In this document: in pieces, positions 33,901-45,900 of the stretch | How the letters are laid out: each line of letters starts with the position of its first letter | How positions within the stretch are numbered: position 1 is the first letter of the stretch | Assembly (NCBI GenBank): GCA_037349315.1 | Contig: JBAIAC010000057.1 | Location: 17,329,501 to 17,393,500, forward strand | Source: Chelydra serpentina | Lineage: Eukaryota; Chordata; Testudines; Chelydridae | DNA length: 64,000 nucleotides | Direction: 5' to 3' | Made by a program: the position numbers and the translations under genes | The notes under the pieces: model-generated | The model's database searches: none | Seen by the model: the letters and a program-made list of their open reading frames with translations, nothing else | Told to the model about the DNA's origin: nothing

Positions 33901-36900
33901 CCCTTAGGGCTGGTCCACACTGGGGCGGGGGATCGATCTAGGAAACGCAACTTCAGCTACGAGAATAGCATAGCTGAAGTCGACGTTTCCTAGATCGAAG
34001 TAAGTATACTTACTGCGGGTCCACGCGGCGCAGGCAGGCTCCCCCGTCGACAGCACTTCCTCCTCTCGGCGAGCAGGAGTTCTGCAGTCGACGGGGGAGC
34101 ACTTCTGGGATCGATCTCTACTCGCCGAATCGGGCGGGTAGTGTGGACTAGCCCTAAGCCGCTCCCATCGGGATGGCAGGGGAGCCTCCTAGAGTGGCAC
34201 CCTTGTGGTGGTGTATATAGTACCCTGCTGGCCCAACTCCCCCTTCAGTTCCTTCTAACCATCCATGGCAGCGTTGGAACGTTTTCTCTCTTTCGCTTGT
34301 CTCGCTTGCGAGTGATCCCTTAGCCTTTCAGTCTTCTAGTTAGAGTTGTTAGTTAATTATCAGTTAGTTAAATACCATTGTATTCAGGTGTTTGGAAGCT
34401 AGTTCCAGCACCGGCTTTGGGCTGCGGGGCATGTCGCAAGCCTAGGGTTTCAAAGCTTGCGCCACATGCCGCAAGTCTATGCCTAACAGCGACCCCCACG
34501 ACTCCTGGGAGATGCTCATCTGGCAGAGTGCTTCAAAATCTGCAAGGCCTTCAAACTGCGCACAAAGAAAGAGAGACTTTCGCCTTAAGCAGTTGCTCAT
34601 GGAAGCCGCGTTACAACCACCGGCCCCAGATCAACTGGCACCAGGCCCGGCTTCCTTGGTGCAAAGTGCCCCGGCATCGGTGCGTGATCCAGCACCGCCC
34701 ACGCCCCATAAATCACCGACACCGAGGTGGGATGACCAACCTTGGCACTGGTCAACCTCTCCAGCATCGACTAAGCGTCATAAGAAAGGGGAAAGAGGGC
34801 ATTCTCCCCCAAAGAGCTGCAAAGACGCTCAGAGGCTCCCAGCACGCAAAGACAGGTTGCAGGTCCGAGCCAAGAACTGGCACTGTCGAGTCCGGTACCC
34901 AGTGAGTTCAGTGCCGATGAATGTCTGAAGGAGGTCCTAGAACACTGCTCCACGCCCGATGCTTTCAAGGCAGCGAAAGACTTCATTGAGCTGTCAGCGC
35001 CAAATCCCTTCCCTTACAGGGAGAAGCCTCTGGCACCGCCTAAGAGGGTGCTGGAAGCTGGCAATGTGCGCCGCTCAAGGTCACCGTCTCGGCACTGCTC
35101 ACTGCACCGTTCCTGTTCGCGCTTGGCGTCCTGCTACTCCCCAGCAGTCGCGACCCAGTGCGAGGTTATGGCACTGGAGGTGGAAGAAACGGTTAAGCAG
35201 GAGGATCCGATGGTGGACATCTTGATTCCTGAGTGTCCCTCCAGTGTCCCTCCATACTGGCAAACTCCGGCCTCCATCATGCCGACGGCCAGGGGAGTAG
35301 AAAGGAAATACTTCGCCCCATCCAAGGGCTACGAGTTCCTGTTCTGCCATCTGACTCCCTGCTTCCTAGTCGTTTCAGCAGTCGTCAAGAAGGAACTACA
35401 GGGCCAACAAGCCTCGGCCCCAAAGCCCAAGGAGGCCAACCGTCTGGACCTCTTTGGTAGAAAGGTCTACTCATCCAAGGGCCTCCAAATACGTATAGCC
35501 AACCAGCCGGTGACCCTTAATAGACATAACTTCTCTTGGATGGCTGTGTCCAAGTTTAAGGATCGCCTGCCCCAGGACTCGCACTCGGAGTTTGCTGCGT
35601 TAATCAAGGAAGGAAAGGCGGTGGCTAAGACTTTGCTACAAGCCTCCCTTGATTCAGCTGACTCTGCAGCCAGAACCATTGCCTTGGGGGTAGTCATGTG
35701 ACACTCAGCATGGCTCCAGGCGTTGGGCCTCCCTCCGGAGGTCCAGAACACCCTCCAAGACCTCCCCTTTGAGGGCTCAGGCCTTTTCTTGGAGCAAACA
35801 GACTCTAGGCTGCATGGCCTTAAGGACTGTAGGGCCACCTTGAAGTCGCTAGGGATGCATACGCCAGCAACCCAGAGAAAGCCCTTCAGGCCTCAGCCTC
35901 CACAGCAGAGGCAGTATCAAACCACCCCGCCCCCCAGACAGGAACCGTATCGCAGGCAGGGCAGAAACAACAGGCAGACAGCAGAATAACACGTTTAACC
36001 AAGCCCAGAAACAAGCAAGGGTTTTGAAGGCATGCTTGAGGACAGTGTACCAACCCAGTAACTGGATCCATCCCCTCAGTGTTTAAGTCAGCTATCCCAC
36101 TTCTACCTTGCGTGGTCCCATATAACATTGGATTGCTGGGTCCTACGCACGATACAGGTGGGATACTCCCTCCAGTTCTTCCTTCCTTCCTTCCCTCCCT
36201 GCCACCCACCTTCTCTGTCCCTCTTCAGGGACCCCCTCACGAGTAACTCCTTATGCAGAAGGTCCATTCGCTCCTCGATATAGGGGAGGTGGAGGAGGTT
36301 CCACAGGAGCTAAGGGGAAAGGAGTTTTAGTCCCATTACTTTCTAATCCCCAAGGCAAAGGTGTGTGTGTGGGGGGGGAGGGGTCCTCCGATCCATTTTA
36401 GACCTTTGCAGACTCAAGAGATTTATGGTCAAACTCAGATTCAGCATGGTCTCCCTAAACACTATAATCCCATCACTGGATCTGGGAGATTGGTACGCTG
36501 CACTTGACATGAAGGCACTATTTGAAGGCATATATGAAGGCACTTGGCACTATTTCCTCATTGTCAGCCATCCGGCATACTGCTATTTTCTCTGCTTTGT
36601 CATAAACCAACATCACTACCAGTTCACGGTTCTCCCATTTGGCCTGTCCACAGCCCCCTGAGTGTTCACGAAATGCATGGCAATGGTGGTGGCCTTCCTA
36701 CAGGAAAGGCAAATTCTTCTTCGAGTAGTGTCGCTCTGGGTGCTCCACTTTAGGTGTCTGTGCGCCCCTGCGCCTCTAACCGGAGATTTTTGGTAGCAGT
36801 GTCCCATTGAGCCTGTGCATGTGCCCTCCCTCCCTCGTGGTCTGCCTTTAGGCTATTTAGCACTGCACAGGGAACCCCCCTCACCGCCTTTGGCCTCTGA

Positions 36901-39900
36901 CAGAACCAGCAGTCCCTTCCTTATCTGTGTCATTAGCATAAGTAGTGTTTGTTTTGTTACATTTGTTCTCCTTAAAAGTACTGAGGCTCCTGTGTTTTCT
37001 TTTCTCTTTTCATTTTTTCTTTTCTCTCTTTGGTTTAGAAGGAACAGAGAGAAAGGAAAACAACTTCTCTTTCCTTCCCTGTCTGGGGGCATTTTCCCCC
37101 CCCCCCCCCCCCGCCCCCTCCCCCGGCATCTTGTACACTCATAATTATTTTCTTTTTCAGTTTAAAAAAAAAAAGGGAAGAAGTAAAGACAATTCCTCCC
37201 TGCTAGAGGATGACAACCCCCTGCCCGGGGGCTTGTCTGGCTCACTCTGCTCAACGCAGTGCCTCTCCTGCCAGGAGTCAGTTCCTGTAATGGCAAGACA
37301 CTCACTGTGCCTGGAAGAGCCTCACAGAAATGCTTTACCTGCCACAGCTAAAACTGCAGCCTCACAGGAGCTGGGAGCGGAAGTAAAAATTTCTCCCTAT
37401 GGAGAAAACACTTCAGCCTGCAGTGGATTCCGGCGGGTGTTGACCCCGGGTTATCCCCTCAGCCTTCACTTCAAAAGGAGTCGAGTGGTGAAGAGGAGAA
37501 GAGAGACAGACAGACAAGAAGAAAGGCTCCTCCAAGCAATTGGTCAGCCAGTGGGACTCCCCAGAGCAGCCACCTCAGTAGCACATCACCAGCAGAGCCA
37601 CCTCCTGCTGTCAGCCCAGCTGCTGCTTTGGTTCGGCATGGGGGCTCGGCACTGAAGCTCCCTGCTGAGCTCTGAGCTCTATTCTGGGCTACTGCATAGA
37701 GAGGGGACAGTGACCGTACCATCTCTAAAAGAGTGGCACAGAGAAACCCTTTGGTACCAGGTGCAACAAAACTCCCATTTAGGAAGTGTTCTGCACCTTC
37801 CCAGTCATCGATACTGATTACAGATGCTCCTCTGTGGTGCTCTGAGACGCTGCAGACCTGTGGCCTCAGTACCCAAGGAGAGACAATTACCGTACCGTCT
37901 CTAAAGTGCCACCAACAGACTTTTTGTACTGGGCAAAACTCTCATTTAAGGAGTGCTCTGCCCAACCATCGGTACTGACAGTGTACCACGGACACTCCTC
38001 TGTGGTACCAAATGAACCCAGGGTATTGCATGAGCTCTGGTACCCTGGAGACCTGATGATTCAGGAAGAACCACTATCCCCATTACTTGGTACCAGGATC
38101 CCGGTATCTAGCACATCCCGGCACCCCGAATCACTCTTAGCACTGGGCTGTATACTGCCAATACCCCACTCAGCGGCACCCTTACCCACTGATGAATCTG
38201 ATAATGGCAAGGAGGAGATCATTCCCTGGCCCCTCATGGTGGCACACCACCACACTACAAGGGTCATCCCCAATTCCATCATGCCAACTGCCTGTGCCCG
38301 CCTTCCTGACTCTCCCTCCCAAGGCCATATCGGTGATACACACACATAGCGTGATTGCCCCCGGTGTCAGGGAGAGTCCACCAGCTGGTTTGCTACAGCC
38401 TGCCACCTGAGCCAGGGCAGGAGAGTACCTGACCCAGGACCGAAGGCTTTTTCAGAACAGCGCATTTTAAAAAAAAAAGGAAGCTACCTCTTCTGCACAC
38501 TTCTCCTCATCCCTCCCAGATGAGACTGTGCTGCCCACCCCTCATCATTCGGTGAAGATTTAAGAACTTTTGGGATCTTACCAAGAGGATGACCGAGGAG
38601 CTGCAGATTCCCTTACAGGAGGTGGCAGATGCACATCACAAGTTGGTGGAAATTCTGCACACTACCTTCTCATCTAGAACTGTCCTCCCAATTAATGACC
38701 TGATCCTTGATCCTACCAAAGTCATCTGGCAGAACCAGCTTCCATCGCACCAACCAGCAACAGTGTGTAAACAAAAACAATCCTACATCTCTCCCCAAAG
38801 AGGCAGACTCTTTCAACATCTGCAACCCAACTCTTTCATAGTGGATGTGGTTAATGCATGAAGCAAGCAACATAATGCCAAGTCAGCTCCATATGATCAG
38901 GCTTCGCAAGATGACGTATTCATCGACAACATTACTCCACTGGATGTAGCTGTTACAGCTGCCTGCTCAGTCTCCATGACAGCAGTACTGAGGTGGGGTG
39001 TGGACTTTTTGTTCGCTACACCTCTCTAGACTGCCCAAAGAGCTACAGACTTCCACTTTGAAAGGCCAAACTCTTTGTGGAGAAGATGGATTTTCTCTCC
39101 ACATTCTCAAGGATCCTTGGACCGCACTACATTCCTTAGGAATCTACACTGTGGAACAGAAGAGAAGATATACCTCTCAACCACACCGCAGATCACAATC
39201 TTCCCAATACTCACCATCTCAGTACGGTTATGGGCCACAGTGTAAGAAGCCCAAGGCTCAAAAGTGAGAACAATCTGCACCCCAGTCCATGACCTCTCAA
39301 ACTGCCTCTTATAAGTACTTTTGATGAGCTGGTCGGGGGCCTGAACAGTGATACCTTACAGCGTCAGCTGCCATTTATACACAATTAGGACCAGCTCTAG
39401 AGCAGTCTGCTTTTGGAGTTAATCTGTCGCAACACTGCTATCCTCAAATCTGTCACTGAGTGATCAGGGAGGTTGAAGTGTTCACCTACTGGTTTTTGAA
39501 TGTTATGATTCCTGATGTCAGATTTACATGCTTCCAGCTTCCATCCTGGACACACCACACGATCCATTGTTTACAGCCAAGCTCTAAGATACAACCGCAT
39601 TTGCTCCAATCCCTCAGACAGAGACGACACACCTACAAGATCTCTATCAAGCATTCTTACAACTACAATACCCACCTGCTGAAGTGAAAAAACAGATCGA
39701 CAGGGCCAAAAGAGTACCCAGGAGTCACCTACTACAAGACAGGCCCAAAAAAGAAAATTACAGAACACCACTAGCCGTCACCTTTAGCCCCCAACTAAAA
39801 CCTCTCCAGCGCATCATCAAAGATCTACAACCTATCCTAAAAGATGATCCCTCACTCTCACAGATCTTGGGCGACAGACCAATCCTTGCTTACAGACAGC

Positions 39901-42900
39901 CCCCCAACCTGAAGCAAATACTCACCAGCAACCACACACCATACAACAAAAACACCAACCCAGGAACCTATCCTTGCAACAAAGCCCGATGCCAACTCTG
40001 TCAACATATCGATTCAAGTGATACCATCACAGGGCCTAATCACATCCGCCACGCCATCAGGGGCTCATTCACCTGCACATCTACCAATGTGATATATGCC
40101 ATCATGTGCCAGCAATGCCCCTCTGCCATGTACATTGGCCAAACCGGACAGTCTCTACGCAAAAGAATAAATGGACATAAATCTGACATCAGGAATCATA
40201 ACATTCAAAAACCAGTAGGTGAACACTTCAACCTCCCTGATCACTCAGTGACAGATTTGAGGATAGCAGTGTTGCGACAGATTAACTCCAAAAGCAGACT
40301 TCAAAGAGAAACTATTGAACTCGAATTGATATGCAAACTAGATTGCGTTGCCTCCGGATTAAATCGAGATTTGGAATGGCTCGGCCATTATGTTAATTGA
40401 ATCTATTTCCCTTAAGTTAACTATCCTCATTCACACCTGTGACCATCTTGTTTATCACTTCAAAAGCTTTTTTTTCCCCTGCTGTCATGTTTCCTCTCAA
40501 CTAATTAGCCTCTTAAGATTGGTCTATACACCTGGACCATATCATGTTTCTCTGTATAAATGTCTGTCTGCAGTGTGTTTCATTCCATGCATCCGATGAA
40601 GTGGGTATTAACCCACGAAAGCTTATGCTGAAATAAATTTGTTAGTCTCTAAGGTGCTACAAGTTTTTCTTTCTTATTTTCGTAGTCCTATGGATAGTGT
40701 TTATTGGAGCGGTACTCGACTCTACCTGAGCTAGAGCATTTCTGCCAGAGGCCAGGTTCAGGGCAATGTCAGACCTGTTTTGCCAGCGTCCCCGCACATC
40801 TGCTCACCATGGCCTGGGTCTATCTCAGACTATTGGGTCACACGGCAGCATGTACACGTTGTCCACCTTGCGAGACTTAAGCTGCACCCCCTTCAGCTGT
40901 GTATGGTGTCAGTCAGCACAATCCCTCCAAGTGTACATACCTCTCTTCAGTGGTGGTCCGACCCAAGGTTGGTGTTGGAAGTGCCGTTCGTGAGCCTGCA
41001 ACCGATGGTCTCCCTGACATCGGATGCGTCCAACCTCACTTGGTGAGCACATCTCTGTACGCTGCGGACTTGAGGGTTATGGTCTCGAGAGGAGCACGCG
41101 TTACATATAAACGTCAGGGAGCTCAGTGCCGTCTGTTTAGGCTGTGGTGTTTTCCTTCCTCAGCTAGCCGGTTGGGTAGTGCGGTGTTGATGGACAATAT
41201 GACCTCCATGTTCTATGTCAACAGGCGGTGAAGGGTGGGTGTTCATCATCTCTGTGCCAAGAGGCCCTCCACCTGTTGGACTTCTGCATTCAGCATGCGA
41301 TCTACCTGGAAACCTCGCATCTCCCCAGCATTTGGAACACACTGACAAATTGCTTCAGCAGGTCTTTCTCTCACTTTCTCTCACAGCAGGTCACTCCACT
41401 TGGAGAACATCAGGGAGCTCTTCCAGGAGTGTGGGAGGGGTTCCCTGAGTGGATCTGTTTGCCACCAGACAGAACAGAAAGTGTCATCAGTTCTGTTCTC
41501 TCTAAGCCTTTGGCAGAGGCTTCCTTTCAGATGCTTTTCTCCTGTCATGGTCGGGAGACCTGATGTATGCCTTCCCACCAATTCCGCTTATCAACAAAGT
41601 CCTCTCAAAAACCAAGAGGGACAAGGCACGAGTCATTATGATCACCCCGGCGTGGCCGCGCCAGCACTGGTTTGGCACGCTTACCTGGACTTACTCTTGC
41701 AGGATCATGGTCGTCTCCTAAACCCAAACTTCACCTCTCTCTCCACCTCACGGCTTGGATGTTGAGTGGCTGAATCCGGAGGAACGGGCTTGCTCTAGTC
41801 AGGTACAGTAGGTTCTCTTGGAAAGCAGAAAGCCCTCCACCAGAGCCTTACCTGGCAAAGTGGAAGCGTTTTTCCTGCTGGGTGTGAGAGTGGAACATCT
41901 CCCCTACCCGGTAGTCTCTGCAGTTCATCTTGGATTACCTGCTTCACTTACAGCGCCAGGGGCTTGCCTTCTCTTCAATCAAGGTGCACTTGGCAGCCAT
42001 ATCAGCCTTCCATCCTCGCGTCCAGGGTAAACTGGTATTCTCGCATGAGATGTCAATCAGTTTTCTGAAGGGCCTTGAATGTCTCTTTCCACCGATCCGG
42101 GACCCAGTCTCCCAATGGGACCTCAACCTAGTCCTGTCCAGGCTCACGGGTTCCCTCTTCGAGCTCATTGCTTCTTATTCCCTTTCCCATCTCTTGTGGA
42201 AGGTTGCATTCCTTGTAGCGATTACCTCGGCAAGGCGTGTATCCGAGATCAAAGCCCTCACTTCGGAGCCACCATACACAGTATTCTACAAAGACTAGAT
42301 CCAGCTGCAGCCTCATCTGGCTTTCCTGCTTAAGATGGTGTTGCATTTCCCGGTGTTCTGTCCGCATCCTCTACCAAGGAGGAGAGGCGGCTGCACGCGC
42401 TGGATGTCCGTTGCGCCCTGGTATTCTATCTGGAGTGCACCAAGCCTTCTGCGGATCAGCCCAGCTCTTTATCGTGACAGCTGACAGGATGAAGGGCCTT
42501 CTGGTGTCCTCTCAGGATTTTGAATTGGATCACCACCTGCATCCGTGCTTGTAATAAGTTGGCGCAGACTGTGCCTCCACCGACAGTGAAGGCCTACTCG
42601 ACTGGGGCTCAGGTGTCTTCGGCTGCCTTCCTGGTGCATGTCCCTATCCAAGACATCTGCCGGACCGCAATGTGGTCTTCAGTACACACATTCACGGCAC
42701 ATTACGCCAGTACTCAGCAGGCCAGAGATGACGCAGGTTTCGGCAGAGCTGTGTTACAATCGGCACGTCCATGGACTCCTACCTGCCTCCGGTGGTACTG
42801 CTTGGGAATCACCTACAATGGAATGGACATGAGCAAGCATTTGAAGAAAAGAAGACTTGTTACCTTTCACAACTGTTGTTCTTTGAGATGTTTCTCATGT

Positions 42901-45900
42901 ACATTCCATGACCCGCCTTCCTTCCCCACTGTCTTGAGTTTCCAGAAAAAAGGAACTGAGGGTGGGGAGGAGCCGGCGGCGCCCCTTATTACTGGTGGAT
43001 ATGCACGCCATTCCAGAGGGTGCCAGAGCTGGTCCCCTACGGATACCACTGAGGGAAAAAACTTCCGGCACTGGTGCATGTAACGAGCACACACACCTAC
43101 AGTGGAATGGACAAGAGCAACACATCTTGGAAAAACAGTTACAAAAAAGTACAGTAACTCCTCACTTAACGTTGTAGGTATGTTCCTGAAAAATTGAAAC
43201 GATGTTAAGCGAATCCAATTTCCCCATAAGAATTCATGTAAATGGGGGTTAGGTTCCAGGGAAAATTTTTTTTGCCAGACAAAAGGCATTATATGCATTT
43301 TAAATAATTTTAAACAAGCAATTTAATACTGGAGTGTGTGTGGGGGGGGTGCAGGGGTCAGGGCAGGGGGCTGGGTGTGTGGGGGGATGCAGGAGTGTGG
43401 GCTGGGGTTGTGGGGGTGCTCATGGCAGGGGGTTGGAGGGGGTCTGCTGCGGTTCCAGCTCCGCCGCCGCCTCCTTCTCCGCCCCAGCAGCGAACGCGCC
43501 GAGTCCTCGCTCCTCCCCCCTGCCTGAGGCAATCAGTTGGCCGGCGGCCTTGAGAAGGTGGGGGTGGGGGTGGGGTGGGAACCTGCGCGCGGAATCCTCG
43601 CTCCTCCCTCCTGCCTGGGGCAATCAGCTGGTTTGCAGAGTTTAGGAGGAAGCAGCGAGGACTTTACGTGCCGCCTCCTCCCCTCCCCTCCTCTCCCCTC
43701 CCCTCCCCTCCCCTCCGCTCCCCTCCCGCCCGTGGCAGTCAGCTGGCTGGCGTCGTTTTGGAGCAGGAGGAAGGGGGGGGGGGGGAGCGAGGACTCCGCG
43801 TGCCTCTACCCCACCCCCTCGCCTCCTGCCCGTGGCAATCAGCTGGCTGGCGGCATTGAGAAGGCAGGATAGGGAGGGGGAGCCCGCGCGCAGAGTCCTC
43901 GCTCCTTCCCCCTCCCTCCTGCTTCAAAATGCTGCCAGCCAGCTGATTGCCGCGGGCAGGAGGTGGGGGAGGAAGGGAAAGGTGCTGATCCTTGGGGTCT
44001 GCTGGCGGGCGGGTGGCACTGTGGGGAGGGGACGTAGGGAGGCTGCCAGCTGTGGAGAAAGCAGGCAGCCAAATGACGTAAGAGTGGAGCATTGCTCACG
44101 TTAAATGAGCCTGTTCCCTAATTGATCAGCAAGGAAACGACATTAACCGGGACGACGTTAAGTGAGAAGTTCCTGTAACTGTCTTTTCTCTTGCACGACC
44201 GTAGTGTCATCAAAAAACAGAATGGAGTGAAGAATGTGCCCCCGGACTCTAGAGTTCCCAGTCAGAAACCCTGATGATGTTGCACATGACACTGTTTGCC
44301 AGCAATGTTCCCTCTAATTTTTTCTATCCGTGTGTGGAATGAATTTTGTTATGTGCACCAATGTCGAGGTAATGTGCGGATGTGTGCCACCAGTGGAAAC
44401 GAAAAATCTAGATATAATATATATTTTTAAAAAGTTATCATAGGGATAATTACTTCAGCCAGGACTGGTTAGGCAGTTGAGAAGTCACTACTCAAGGAAT
44501 TAAATTTTAAGCATAAGAGAGAAATAAAATTATGAAATGCATAAAATAACACATTGAAAGAATAAAATTACAGAGAATATACATGCATTGCAGGAAGTAC
44601 TAAAGTAACAACAATACAAGTATGTGTTGGGAGGTGAGTGTGACAGACTCTGTGCTGGGGAAGTGTATGAGACTGCGCTGTCTCTTTAAGCAGAGAGGCA
44701 TTCACGAGCAGCTCTGTCCTGATCTCCCTCCCCCGCTCTGTGGAGCTAGGGAATATGAATGGGGGCCACCCCCACCCACCCCACTCTGCATAGCAAGCAG
44801 GAGGGTCTCTGGAGCAGCTGGCCACGGGCCCCACGGCAGAGGGCAGGAGCAATGCAGCTGCAGAGCAGCGGGGGGAGAGAGGAAGGAGATGAGGTGCCCT
44901 AACACCAGTCACTGGATGTGTGTGGCTCTATAATCAAGTGCCCAGTACTTGATTGACTCTGGCGGCCACGCAGCTTAGAGGAAACACTGCCAACAAGGAA
45001 AACAACTAAACTGAAAACCACAAAGGATATGACCTGCTTTCTTTGAAAATAGGCACTGATTTTTCAAGACTCAACTGAAATGTCATTAGGAAATAGAGTA
45101 TAGTGGAGGAATGGGGGTTGTTTATTGGAAGTCAGCTAATATGTTGGTTCCCTCTGATGTCTGATTAGTTCTGGAATTACTTACATCTTTGTCTGATACT
45201 TTTTTTTCACTAGGTGAAAGTTTTGTTTGTGAGGAACTTAGCCACTACAGTGACAGAAGAAATCCTAGAAAAATCCTTCTCAGAGTTTGGAAAGCTGGAA
45301 AGAGTGAAGAAATTAAAGGATTATGCTTTTGTTCACTTTGAGGATAGAGGTGCGGCAGTAAAGGTAGGATTGTGGTTTTCTTACATTTGTATGGCTAAAC
45401 ACTAACTGTAGCCTTTGGTGAAACATGTATAGGAAGTGTATGTTGGTAAGAGATTATTTTTCTCAACTTCATTGTACATTGCAGTGTAATTTAATTTTAT
45501 ATAGTGTAGGATCTGTGTGATATTGCTCCTGCTACAGGAAAACTCCAGGGATTTACTCTAATCACTTCAGTAGCTGTTGCAGAAATTCCTTTTTAAAAAG
45601 TATTTTTTACTCCTGGGGGAATTTTGCACCCAAAAGTAAAATCTGCGCACAATATTTAAAAACTTTGCATGTTTTGTTTGTCGAAATAATAGAATCACTC
45701 CAGATTATATTTTGGTCATTTATTTCAAAATATCAGTCAACAAATACATCCACGATACAGATTGGGGGGGGGATTCCCCCAGAAGTAGAAAGAGAGAAAC
45801 CCCCATGGTGACCCAATTCCAGTTGCAGGGCACCCCCTGAGCCCAGACTCTTGCACCCCGTCCCTCCCCGAGCCTTTATTCCCCTCAGCTTTTTTACTGT

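Larger units (their letters stand above)
33618..43140 (+). mobile_element. Compound DIRS retrotransposon cluster (nested copies)
   Basis: The outer left terminal repeat (33618-33812) pairs inverted with about 42930-43140. Shared blocks include CCCTCAGTGGTATCC and CAGCTCTGGC. A second left terminus starts at about 33829 and a third at about 36715. The order is gag, partial RT, a new left terminus, a second gag, a Penelope-like insertion, RT end, RNase H and tyrosine recombinase, then the right terminus. No integrase is present, as expected for DIRS elements, which use a tyrosine recombinase. Multiple stops and frameshifts make all copies inactive. The whole cluster lies sense in HNRNPR intron 7. 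Confidence 0.85.

Noticed and set aside
33618..43140. Endogenous retrovirus
   Set aside because: The termini are inverted rather than direct LTRs, there is no integrase, protease or env, and a tyrosine recombinase is present. The layout is DIRS.
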